DNA of 64,000 nt from Heligmosomoides polygyrus polygyrus (lineage: Eukaryota > Nematoda > Chromadorea > Rhabditida > Heligmosomidae), in assembly GCA_947396885.1 (NCBI GenBank), contig OX377205.1:52126676-52190675 (forward strand). Direction: 5' to 3'. Shown here piece after piece: positions 1-11,700 of the stretch; the first letter of the stretch is position 1; each line of letters starts with the position of its first letter. The notes beneath the pieces are model-generated. The model was not told the origin of the DNA and made no database searches. It saw only the letters and a list, made by a program, of their open reading frames with translations. Made by a program: the position numbers and the translations under genes.

Positions 1-705
1 AGGCGGATTTTCCATGGAAACAAGCGTCGTCCACCTATCAGAAGGTAAACACTGACAACAGGAACTCCAAAAAAACGAAAAAAAGGGGAAGTGCTTAGTG
101 CGGAAGAAAGGGTAGGAAGGTAAAAAACGCCTGATTTTTAAAGACCTGAGCGGAGTTTAAAGCCTGAGTTAGAAGTTGGTGCACAGGCAGCCGGTTTAAA
201 TAAATTAGATAAACCAGCCAATGATGGGCAGCGCGTATGTCGGCGAGGGCCAGCGAAGAGCATGTCCCCTAGACAGTCCTATAGAGTAGGCTTACAACAG
301 TATGCGAACAATTCCAAGCGGACCATAGTATGTATTGGAACATGACACCTGTGGCCCTATGGAACGCCTTACACAAATTACGTAGCACATAAGTTCAAAA
401 TAGCTCGTAAGCCTAGAAGATTCAGCAACGCCAGGTAAATAGCTGACATAGAAGGCGTAATCGAATTAGTAACAGGATATTTCAATTCCGTAAAAAAAAA
501 AACTAAAATACTAGATTAACAGGCCTTCAGCACTAAGCACCCTGAGAATAACTGGACTAATCTGATGGTGAGTATAGCAGTCCTAAATTACCTTAACAAA
601 AAAGGAGACTGTCTGCTCACGCTTGGATCCGTGGAAAATTTACAGGTCTTCCAATGATGATAGTCTTCAAACTTTCAAGAACTTTAGCGCTGAGTATGTA
701 AAACG
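1..705. other. No gene recognised
   Basis: No convincing reading frame, transposon end or RNA gene was seen here. There are only short A-rich tracts, for example around 490-510. Confidence 0.5.
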
Positions 706-859
706 CTAATGCAACGAACAAACAAAAACAAGAAAAAAAGAATAAATAAGAAAAAAGAAGAGAAAAAGAAATGTAAAAGTGCAGCAGCGCAGAAGAACCA
801 AACCCCTGACCTCCCTCGTACGAGTCAACCCTCTACCCACCCGCGCTCCGAGCCACTGG

Positions 860-1045
860 CTGCAGAAGCATCGCGGGCGTACAAGACCCTCAAACGCGTG
901 CTGCGTCGTATCCCATTGTGACCCCCTACTCCTTGGGTTAGCGACCTGGCAAAAAATAAACACATTTTCAAACCAATTGAGGGGTGAGGATTCTCCCTAT
1001 ATGACTCGCTCCAGCCGTTCAGACATACGCTTCAGACCCTTCCCT
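860..1045 (+). repeat. Dispersed repeat family A, copy 1
   Basis: This stretch recurs in diverged form at about 11165-11390 (reverse strand) and 43195-43412. All copies share a core in which a GAGGGGTG motif precedes a run of TCTCCCTATATGACTCGC type, followed by a CAGACATACGCTTCAGACCC block. Frames that are open across it are shadows of the repeat, since they differ between copies. No termini or target duplications were found, so the element class is unknown. Confidence 0.5.
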
Positions 1046-1405
1046 TGTAAGAGAGGGTACTCGGGAAATCTCTGGCGGCGACCTTTCCTCTTCTCTGTGG
1101 AGCTGCTTCAGGTGACACTCGCCCTCCATCCTCACACCTTGCTTTCTGTGCAGATAGCTCTGCTCAGTCAACTACCACACCGCTTAGTCCAAGTATGTGG
1201 AGCAGTCTGTCTGACGTCAATGTCATTCAAGTTCCCGATGTAACTTCGATGTTTTATGCTTTTGAATTAGGAGAGGGTGTTCTTTTTGACAACTTTAGTT
1301 CCATGAAGATTATGCATTCCTATAAGTTTAGTGTCGTGTCGGCAATACGGGGTTTAGCAGAGACGGGAGAGGGGGAGTAATACAAATTTAGCAGTTTCTT
1401 TTCAG

Positions 1406-2066
1406 CTGGTCGGATGACGATGCTGGGAGTATGGAGCATCCCGACATGACCCTTCCTCTCGATTGCTTCGTCGATGAAGACATCACGATCGACTGCTCTG
1501 CGATGAGGTTGGCTGTCGCTTCATGTCGTGCTGCGGTTGCAAATTCTGCAGCCTTGAATGGGCGGCGTCTGCGTACTGGAAGGTGCCGCAGGTTCTGTCT
1601 GATTCTGGTTTGCAGCCTTCCACACGAACAGCCATCATCGAACTCGCGTTCTGTAGTGAAGTCACCTAAATCGACTCCGCCATGCAACGGCCCTCGCCTG
1701 CGTTCTGGTACGCCCCAGAGGACAAAGCTTCCAAAGCCGACCACCCGAATGTCTCTGCAAGTAAGTCTTCGCAGTGCTAGCTTTATAGGGTTCTCCTTTG
1801 TCTACTTCACCAACCTGCCTAATTTTTGTTCATTGAAGAAATCAACACGAAGCGACGCAAAATTGACTCCGAAGAAAGAGGCGAAGTCAGCTGTTGTGCC
1901 CCCTTACAACTATCGGAAACCGGAAGTGAGTGCATGCTCTTCAACTTTTGATGGAGGCTTCAGTCCTCGGTTGTTTCAGTCTGATTCTGGAGTTCGGGTG
2001 AGGGAGATCGAGAAGCAGACCGGCAAGGCTGTCAATCCTGGCCAGATGCTCGTTACTACGGTCTGA
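1406..2066 (+). CDS. Candidate gene of unknown function, three probable exons
   Basis: An excellent acceptor (TTTCTTTTCAG, ending at 1405) opens a frame that stays open to a TGA at 2064-2066. Inside it lie good splice sites that remove in-frame pieces: donor GTAAGT at 1761, acceptor ending at 1838, donor GTGAGT at 1926, acceptor TTGTTTCAG ending at 1979. The implied exons are 1406-1760, 1839-1925 and 1980-2066, all in phase. The predicted protein is acidic at its start (WSDDDAGSMEHPDM), then rich in Ser, Pro, Lys and Arg (SPKSTPPCNGPRLRSGTPQR), and ends in SDSGVRVREIEKQTGKAVNP. It looks like a disordered basic protein. I do not recognise a family. The start codon would lie upstream and was not found. 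It is convergent with the receptor gene that ends at 5599. It could also be a pseudogene or a chance open frame. Confidence 0.35.
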
Positions 2067-2850
2067 ATTAACTGCGCTGTCCTTCAAGACCTTTCGTTGC
2101 TAGCAACGCCGTGGTTTCCACTCCTCAGCCGCTCGGGAACCTATGCTGTTGTGCCGATCACTGTACTGCTGCTAATATACAATTCGTGTCTGCATCTGAT
2201 AGTTCTCTGCTCTCGTGCTGGCTCTCTGCCGTTTCGTTATCGTCCCAGGGACACGTCGCGCTTTATCGTTCGGAACGGAGATGAGGCAAAATGGTCGGGC
2301 AATCGCGTTCTTAGTCGAGGTTCCTTCAGCTCTTCCGTAACGACCACGAAGATGAATACTCCGATATACAAGAAACAGCATCAAAAGCAACGCAGTCAGT
2401 TGTAACAGCGTTTATTTCGTGTCCTTGATCGTTCCACCTTTCGGGTTTTCTGTGACTACTGTTCCCTATCCGGTTCTTGATCGGCTTAAATCTGCGATCA
2501 GATCTGCCGAAGCTGTGAGGGGCTGCGCCTACCGCAACGAAACGGCACTACTCGCGCTCTGCGCCTAGGGCGTGTCCCGGGAACATCGGATTCATGGCCT
2601 GATTGCCCAGCATTGCCCAGCGCCCGGTAGCTTACCAGCTATGATGGGCGTGATACCAGTACTGTCCACGGCTAGATGGACGGTATGGGTGGGTCGTCAC
2701 CCCGGCACTGCCATCATCTCCACCGGAGCTCGAATTACGACATCGAGAAGTACAGAGGCAAAGGCAGGAAGCGCCCATCTTGCGGGCACCCAATCAGTTT
2801 TCATTGAGTGCTCGCTCCCAGACCTGCACGGCTTCATGCAGTAGTAAAAT
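2067..2850 (+). other. Coding-like patches, possible further exons
   Basis: Several stretches read like protein but in different frames. One is at about 2390-2570 (VPPFGFSVTTVPYPVLDRLK then IRSAEAVRGCAYRNETALLA, ending in TAG). Another is at about 2670-2845 (residues such as LELRHREVQRQRQEAPILRA). Acceptor-like CTAG and CCCAG sites precede some of them. They may continue the candidate gene that starts at 1406. Frame and exon limits could not be settled. Confidence 0.2.
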
Positions 2851-3065
2851 GCGTGGCTCGTTCCCAAATCTGCGATCAATGCAGATGTTAATTCTCTGTT
2901 TAATCGATACCATATTTGGCATACTACTCGCGTACAGTGACGCCGCTTGATGACGAAAAGCATAGCCCGTGGGGTTCTTTGCCGTAGGTCAGAGCATGTG
3001 ATCACCTAGCGCTTCTGTCCGCAGACTGGTTACCAAATGATGACATTGAAGAGGTGCTCTGACGC

Positions 3066-3194
3066 ACCCCCGCCGTCGCCGCTGTCCCCGACTCTGTCTG
3101 TCGCCAACGCTGTCGACGACTCACCGACGCTGTCGTCGATCACCGACGACAGCGTCAGCGCCGGGTCGCAGCGTCGCTGAAGTATAACATAGGC
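3066..3194. mobile_element. Harbinger-like MITE remnant, one terminus only
   Basis: The right edge reads GAAGTATAACATAGGCC, followed by TAA. This is the same terminal design as the two complete MITEs at 19921-20057 and 55634-55793. The interior is very rich in GC and CG-type self-complementary runs (GACGCTGTCGTCG facing CGACGACAGCGTC). The matching left terminus was not found, so the copy is truncated. Confidence 0.4.
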
Positions 3195-3699
3195 CTAAAC
3201 GAAATGGAAACTCACAGGAACGGGGGGTGATCCAGCGCTCTGCCCCTCCCTCCCTCTACTAGGAATGCTGCAGGATGAGAGCACAATCTGCAACTAACCT
3301 ACGAGGGTTGCGTTGCGACTGGTTTCTTGCGCTTCGTGCCGCTCATTTGAACTGGTGATGCTTGTTGCGATGCGTAGCCGAACGGTCGAGGTGTCAGCAG
3401 GGCTGTAGGTTTTGATTGAGTCACTAACGCATAGCTCTGACGTTCACATCGGGTGCTGTGGTCTGCTAATGCCAATAGCACTTGCCTGCTGTCTCTCATC
3501 GTTGCACTGCTGTCTGGACTCCTATATGCATAATTTATTAGGTGTACTTACAGATGACGCGTCGATTGACTGTCGCGTATGATTCGTCCAGCTCTTTCAC
3601 AGCTTGTACATGTTCGCATTTTCTCGTGTTCGTTTCAGCTCATTTTCTATGAATACGAGTTTGTCAGCATTTCCAATGTCTTGGTCCCAAATGAATATT
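3195..3699. other. No gene recognised
   Basis: A minus-strand open frame at 3299-3499 has no recognisable motif and no supporting splice context beyond a weak GC donor. Nothing else was seen. Confidence 0.3.
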
Positions 3700-5360
3700 T
3701 CTGCTTTTTTGCATATGAAACACATGGTTTCCAGCAGGTGCTTTCAGCTCCTACCAGACGAAATTCTGTTCTGGGTACAGCTTGATGCAAAAGGCAAGGC
3801 TTCGTCTGTAGTATACCCCTGTAGGTAACAGTGACCATGCTACAATTACGTTCGAGTTAGACTTGAAGCGTAAAGACATAAGTTACCTGGGTCCGGAATT
3901 TAAGAGCGCAGACTACTACCAAATTGAAAATTACCTGGCCTCCAGTGATGGGTGCAGTGAACTCTGGGGAACAGTGGATCAGCTTTACGAAACCTTGTCA
4001 GCCGCTCTCTACCACACAATCCAGATGTATGTTCCTATGCGCAACTCAGTCAATGTGGGAAAGATCGCCCTGCCTATTTCATAAGGTCGGATCGCCGTCG
4101 CCTCCTTCACTAAGACTGCTCTTCGTACGAATATTGGTCCACAAAACTTAGCAAGGTCTTCCTTGCATCGCGTGTTTGTGACCGCAATTTTAAAGACCAC
4201 GAGGTGGGCCTTGAAACTGCCGACCTGTCAGTGTCACCTCTGTTTTTGCAAGAACATTCGAAAAGATTCTTAAGGGACATGTAGTTTTACATCTTGAAGC
4301 TCACGGTGTAAGATCTGATAGTCAATATGGATTGCTGGAAGGCGGCGTATGTGAAAGCAGCCGTTCTCACCTCTTTGAATGACTGGTCGAAGACATTGGA
4401 AGACAAAAAAAACGTAGAGGTGTAGTGTACTCCGACTTTTCAAAGCTTTTGACAGAATTCCCGTTTCCTACTTTAGCGGTGTTCCCCAAGGTGGGGTTAT
4501 TCCAGCTAAACACGTACGAACTCCCAAACAGCATTGCCAGCCTATACACGTAAAATGTAGGCTGATGATGTAAAAGTCTCCAAAACAACCCATACCACCG
4601 AGGATTCAAAAGCTCTCCAGAAGGCGATCGATTTTATGAGCTCTTGGGCAGATGACTGGGAATTACCTCTTGCAACGGCGAAAGCGCACCTTTTAGTGAT
4701 TGGACCTGAACATCATACTCAAACACCGACATAAAGGATTAATGGTCAGGCCTTGGAGAAAGTTGATGAAATTCGAGATTTGGGCTTTGATATAGCGAGT
4801 GACCTGTTTTTCAATACACTACAGGCTCTTGGTGAAGAGAGCCAGTTTCCGCATCTATAACCTCTTCAGGGTTCTGAAATCCAGTCTTCCAGAGGTATAT
4901 GTAAAGGCCTTTGAACCCTATGTGGGACCTATCGTGGAAACTGGGACAACGGTGTTCAGCCCAACTCCGAAGAGGGCTATTGATCTCTTGGAAAGCAGAA
5001 TAGCTCCACCAGAAAACTTATGATGAGGTGCTTTTCTGCGGATTACAAGTCGATTTTCAATGGTTCTAAGCGGATCGCTAAGCAGCAGAAGCAGAATGGC
5101 TGGTGTTATCATGATGTACAAAATTCTCGCCAGGAAGCTACCAGTCAGTCCAGGGGATTTCGGGACTCTGACGAAGTCTGTAAGAGGAAAGCTCAGACGT
5201 CGGGTCTCTGTCGCTAAATCACTAGTTAGATCAGATTTGCTAAGCTATAGGATCCTCAAGGAATTCAAATTGTGGCTTGGCAAGTACGCCGATTTGACGA
5301 TGCTGTCTGCACAAACGTGTAGAAGAGTTGTAACAGCTGCACAGGGAATTTCTCGACGAC
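3700..5360 (+). pseudogene. CR1-type LINE remnant, endonuclease and reverse transcriptase
   Basis: This is a decayed non-LTR retrotransposon read across several frames. The end of an APE-type endonuclease is visible at about 3715-3855: HGFQQVLSAPTRRNSVL, then the NSDHATITF block with the SDH catalytic motif. A linker follows (DLKRKDISYLGPEFKSADYY). Reverse transcriptase pieces then run from about 4430 to 5000: a DFxKxF-like stretch, ADDVKVSKTTHTTEDSKALQ, and the thumb region WADDWELPLATAKAHLLVIG followed by NGQALEKVDEIRDLGFDI. The C-terminal part (KAFEPYVGPIVETGTTVFSP) follows at about 4900. Stops and frameshifts are frequent, so the copy is inactive. Assignment to the CR1/L2-like group rests on motif style alone. 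Confidence 0.6.
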
Positions 5361-5598
5361 CGGATATTGTTGTTGTTGCACTGCTTGACTTATGGGATGG
5401 TTGTATATGTTTATGTCATAGCACACGTTGTTCGTTGTTGCTTTTAACGCTGTTTATGCTAGACTTTCGTCTATGCCTTAATGAATAAAAACAAATACGA
5501 AGCAAATCAGTTCAAGTCTCTTTATGAGGATGAGATCGGATCTACCCATAGTTAAGGCACAGAGAGCGGACTACCACGGAGGAAAGAATGTGACGGTG

Positions 5599-5718
5599 TC
5601 ACTCCGTAGCATATGGCTCATACGAGGGACGCGGAAGTGAGGGAATCAGTACGAGCAGCACGAAGGTGATGAGAGTTGTCGCCACGAGGAAGATCCAGAA
5701 CAGCAGGCGGTCTATCAC
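5599..5718 (-). CDS. nAChR exon 16, M4 and stop
   Basis: Residues 540-578: [20 protein letters not shown] then [19 protein letters not shown], then TGA. It holds M4 and a short extracellular tail. Acceptor TTTTTTAG follows a 62-base intron. Confidence 0.9.
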   Translation of the reverse strand: MIDRLLFWIFLVATTLITFVLLVLIPSLPRPSYEPYATE

Positions 5719-8700
5719 CTAAAAAATAGAGCTTCGGGGCGTGCGGTGGACCTTCAAGGCCGCTCTTTCCATTGTGCTACCTGGGCTACATGTCGCCATT
5801 CATTGGCCATTCTCTCGCATATGTCTTCGTTCTCCTGTCTCTTGATTAGAACCTGTAAGATCTGATGGTTTAAATGAGTTCGGAAGCTCTAGCAGATCAG
5901 AGGCAGCGGGGAGGTTTGCTTCATGGGAAGGCCAAAATCGCTGGCCAAGTCTTTTCCATCCCAGAGTAGGTCTTCTCCGTCGTTCTTCTACCTGTATGAA
6001 GTGGTTCAGTGTCAAATACAAGCTACGTGTTCGGTTAAGAGCCGGTGAGCAGAGGAAGTGCAATCTGCGATTCGCTCATCTGAATCCGCAACGACGGCTT
6101 ATTCGGGATCTTCGAACTTCGATGACCCGACGCCTTCTCCAACTGGACCTACTTCAGCTGCAGGTAGGCCGAGTGCCAGATGAAGATGAGACCGCCATTA
6201 CTCGAGGGCTTCCATTTTCCCTTGCAGACCTTCGCCGTAGAGAAGTTCGTGAAGACAACGGATTCACATTGGAGCAGCTCGTAGAGTTCGAATCTTGTAG
6301 CCCAGCTCGAAGTTCTTTCTGACTTGGTAACCTCACTGGCGTTTCATATTATTCCGTTTGGTCTCTTGAATCAGCATCCCAAAGGAATTGTGGACGAATG
6401 AAAAAAATCTACCAGTGACCTCGCGTCCCAGTATCCGATGATAAATGTTGGGTCTATTCAGCTTTGTACAAGTGAGATGAGATGCACACACTCGTGGATA
6501 GGTAGTGTCTGTTGGCAACTACCAACAAACCATATATATACTCTGAGAGTTTCTTCGAATAATAATTCACCCACCCAAAATTGGGTGTGGGTGCGTCTAC
6601 TCTAGGCATGGCTGTTAGAAGGATATTCAGGTGCGGTCAAGGCGCATTTGGTGTTGACTAAGAAGCAGCGAAAAACAATATATAATTGCTAAATAACAGA
6701 ATATTTGCTTTGCCTTAGAAACTCCTTCTTATTACAAATTGCTTCGGTGGCCTGAACGACCTTTCAGGAATCTTAGCAGCGACGTTTCACGGCTGATTCT
6801 CAGCCGTTGACCAAGACTGATATCACCTCCTATTCGTTTCGGCATTGTCGCATTCGTCAGAGCCTTAGTTAGTCGGAGGTCGAGTTAGACCACCGCTCAC
6901 CCTTAAGTGAAGGTGAGGTGAGAGTGCAAAGCAACCGCTACCCCAGTATGTTACAGGATAAGGGCAGGTAAGAACAAAGGATGGCGTCAATCAATCCCTT
7001 AATGGGATGCGCCGCATACTCTACTTCTACGTGATGTCGTGGAAGGAGTTTGAATGTATGGCATATATAAAGCATAATCACTGAATTACGGTTGACAGCC
7101 GATGAACAAGTTAGCGCTTTATCCTTCCCAGACAGATCTAGTTCAATTCATTGACCCCAAAGCGATGGAAGGCTTGATTGGCCCCCTTGCGGGAAATCGG
7201 AGCCAAGAACCTGGGGTCATGTGCATGCGATAGCCGGCGCCTTCTCCGAGTGAGCTACGACGCGCCCGTGGCAGGGCAGATCAGTTACCACGTCGCATGC
7301 ATAAAGCCCCACGAAATGTTACAGGCGGTATATCACTCTGAAGCGATTCAAATGCGTGCATCCAGAATCTTGAGCGGGTAAGGCTACTGAGAGAATGGAT
7401 TTTGGCCTCACCTGCAGCGTTGTCAGAAGTTTCGCCTGAAGGTCGTCGCCACATCGTGGCCTCCTTCTGGTGACGCCGTTGCGATCCACTGCGATCTCGG
7501 TGTGGGGCACATTGAGAAGAAGGGACTCTCGCCGTACTCCCTTCAAGAGACCTATTATGTGGATCTACGTGCATAGTCAAGGCGTGCTCACCTCAGAGGC
7601 GACGATTCCACCGTTTAGAAGGTCAGGACCGATGTCGTTCATAATCTGCAACGGGAAGGTCGGATTTGAGGAACCGACGCCCTGCGTGCGCTCTCCTTTT
7701 AGCTCGGGTAATATGAAGCTGCACATCTACCACTGAGAACGCTGATCTCGTAATTTCCCCTTCAAGGAGTTCTATTCATTTCAGTGACTGTTAGAACTGC
7801 CCTCTATGGATCTGCCTCTTGGGACTTGCTGACCTCGTTTCTCATGTCGTCCATCGCCACTCGCACGGACATTCGTCTCATCATGCTGCTTGAGGACTCG
7901 AACACTTTGCCTAAGTTGACAATGATCAAAGACACCGTTGATTATCTAAAGGCCATGATCTGAAGTAGCGCTTCAGACGAGAAGCGACGAAATTGAGTTC
8001 TCTGTCGAGATGCGCGCGCTGGCCGCGCCGCAGATAGCGGTACTGTGGCTAAGCAATTAAGACCTGTAGCAGTTTCGAGGGATCTATCTTCCTTGGCTAA
8101 ACGAGAAGTTTTTAAGAATATGGAGGGTAGGCGAAAATCGCATTTTCATTAAGTCCTTCCGTCAGACCCATTTCCACGGATTTGTCTCGCGGCTCTGGAC
8201 TATGTATAGTGAGAGGAAATTGCTATATTTCAATACAACAAGTTGATATAATCGATTAACGATAGTCAATCTTTGAGTTTTTTGAACAATTATGGTTGTG
8301 TCTCGGTTACTGGTTGTCGTCTTCATTTCGCTTTGTTTAAACTTACTAGCATTTCTTTATTATAATGTAGTAGACTGTGAGGTTTAATTTATGTATATAA
8401 ACCCTACCTCTCATGCTTATGTGTATGAAAACATAATCATTAATTTGAAAGGTGGTATAATTATTAATTTAATATATATATATGTATATAAATCAAAACT
8501 TTTTATAATTTCATTTTCGTTAGAATTAAGAAAATAGTCTTGTAAAATAGTGAATATTTTATTTAAAAAATAATCTAATAATAACAGCTTAAGCGGTACA
8601 GAAATTCACTTTCACAGTTCAACTATAGAACGTGATTCTGATGTGTGCTCTAATTCATACATCCAGTTGAAATTCAGGGATAAGAGGACCACACCTCTTG

Positions 8701-11700
8701 CCTTAAAAAGGGGTGCGTAGCGTTCGTATCGGCTGGTTGTAGGCGCGCGGCCGCGGCGACTACAACCAGCCGATACGAACGCCCCCCTCCCTTAAAAAAG
8801 GCGTTCTTTTGAAGGAGTGATAAAAGCAGGAGTTTGCAGGAGAAAACTCCTGTGCTTCCAAATCCAAAAGAACCGTTCCTTTAAAATACGTATATTACCA
8901 ATTGATTAGAGATATTCATTTCCATTTAAAGGAACACCAGTAGGGTGGTATGGACAACATACGCGCGGTAACCCAATAAATACCTCCCCTAGTTAAGAAT
9001 AGTGTAGAGCTTGGGCCTGTTCTACACTTTATTGTTTTGACCTGCTAAGAGAACACACGCTACTGACCCAACCAACCGAAACCGTTAGTATAAAAATAGT
9101 AATTCCACTAGGAGTAAGGCTAATGGGATCAATATTTTAAATAACTTTGGAAATGCTAACAAATCTAACAACTGTTCTAAATACAGTATTTGTACAATAA
9201 TTAATAAACTGAATATGTTCATTCTTCAGTCACAAATTTGAGGATTAACACCTATAAGAAAAACAATGATAATTGCAATATAAGTAATGCTGTCTAATGT
9301 ATAACATGTAACGATTGCCAAAAATAATATATTGAGATTACAACTAGAAAATTAAAATACAGAATTATAGAACACCTTTCCCAAATTACAAACTCAAAAA
9401 TTAATAAATGTTCATATGCACATGGGAGTGAAGGTCGACGGCCGGCAGCTGCACCATCTGCGCTTTGCTGACGACATCGTGCTCATAACACCGAGCATCA
9501 GCCAGGCGGAGCGAATGCTGGCCGACTTCGATCGTGTATGTGGGAACGTTGAAATGCAGCTGAATCTCACGAAGACGATGTCCACGAACAAAAAAAAAAA
9601 CGAACATCTCCGAATGTTCCAGCTATGTGTATCTGGGTCGCGAAGTCAACATGGCCAACGACCTAGCACCAGAGCTGAGCAGGAGGAAACGAGGGGCTTG
9701 GGGAGCTTTCAAGAGCGTCGAAGAAGTCGCGAAAAAGACGAAGAACGTCCGACTCCGTGCCCACCTATTCGACTCCACTGTTCTTCCTGCCCTAACATAC
9801 GCCTCAGAGACCTGGGCTATACGAAAGCAGGATGAACACGCGATCAGCGTCGGGCAGCGTTGAATCGGGAGGACGATGCTCGGAGTGACACGACTCACGC
9901 AAGTGAGTGAAGGCCTCCGGAGTTCCGAGCTTCGCCGACGTTCAAAGATCAGAGATGCTGTCGCATGGGCCAAGTCGTCGAAAATTAGGTGGGCCGGCCA
10001 CGTAATGCGCTTCGCAGATACCCGCTGGACGAGAGCCATCACCGACTGGATTCCGCGGGATGCCAAGAGAACACCAGCACGCCCTTCAACGCGTTGGTCG
10101 GACTTCTTCGTGAAAGCCCTGAACGACCACTATGACGCTCTTCGTGTCCCTCGAGTGAAGAGGATCCATTGAAGCACTATGGCACGCAACAGGGACGAAT
10201 GGAGACGTTGCTGGCGCCCGCTCGAGCAATTCGATGATCAACGGTACGACAGGTGATACAGGTGATGCACATTTTGAAAACAACTGTAATAATTGCTCAA
10301 TTAATATAACTATTTTAGATTCTTTAGAAGATAATGTAGGCAAGGACGTTCTTTTATAAAAAGAACTTTTTGGATTAAATTAATTAATACAGCTCATTCT
10401 TTTGGTTTTAGTGGTCATATTAAAGGGTGTGGAAATATATCTGATATTGATTAAAACCTTTAAGAAATTTTTTTAAAAATAATGTTATGAAAACAACATG
10501 TAATAAAGAATGCTTTAATAATATAGATACGAATATATATAGAATTCGTGTTAGCATGTTATGCGAATTCTGTTTTAACAAAAATAAAAGTAAATATTTA
10601 AACTCAGAGCATAATCACCACAACTACAGGGTGTCTCAAAAAAATGTATACACTCTTTGAAAGGTAATAACTTTGTTCATAATAAACGTACTGAAGAAGT
10701 TAAGGGCTCATTTGAAAGCTTAAGAAAAGGTAAATTTTCTTACATATGAGCGGCATAGAAAGCGAAATTCAGTCGTCTGAAATTTTCCATTTTACAATCG
10801 ATTGATTGTGTTTCGCTTGAATAGATGTTACAATTTCTTCACAAAGTGGTCGTTTCGGTTTATTTGTGTTTATTTTGAAGTTTAAAACTTAAATACACAA
10901 TATAGCTTGCGAAAAATAGAGGATGTTCTAAAAAAAGATACTATATGAAGGGTTGTAACATTGCTGCTAGTAAGGCATTTGGAGATGTTTGAGACTCACA
11001 TGAAAACGCAGTGTGACGGGATTACTGTGGCGTGCAAGTAGTCAAGATTGCGCCATGCTCCTGCCTGAAGCCTTACATTCCAGACTCGATTGATTGTGCA
11101 TGGGCTGAATGCTTGTTTAGACTTGCATCTAATTCTATTGATATTAGCCGTAGCAACAAGTGAAGGTTTAGCGCGAAGGCGTCACCCTTGTCGTATAAGG
11201 GAAGGGTCGGAAGCGTACATCTGAACGGACAAAGTGAGTCATATAGGAAGAATCTCCACCCCTCAATTGGTATACAGGGTTGTTTCGTTTTTTCCAAGTC
11301 GTTAAGCCAAACGAGTCGGGGTCCTCAAAGAGTATTCTGGAATGCGTGCCGCGAGGGGCGCCCTCACAAGCGTTGGGGTGGGTCATTTCACCGCGAGGCA
11401 ACCGGTTTATGGTACAGCAGATGGGTTCATTTTCCGTGCCTCGGGGTTCACTAGCACCTAGTTTTCACTCGTCTCCGTGCATGGAACGGTGACTTGGGAG
11501 AAAACCATCCAGCCATTTTCAAGAAAGTCGGGATGCGACGCCGTGTGTCCAACTCTAAACCAGGCATAGGCAGCCAGCTTTTCCTCTCGAGAATAGCGTA
11601 CGGATTTTACACAAGCGGCACGACACTGCTCTGACGTCTCCAGCAACTCGCATGGCGGGCTTTCCGGATTTGTCGGTATCCTGCAGGTGGAAGGTCACTT

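Noticed and set aside
6028..6180. Exon 14 extended upstream to the CTGCAG acceptor
   Set aside because: An in-frame TAA interrupts it and the phase does not fit exon 13.
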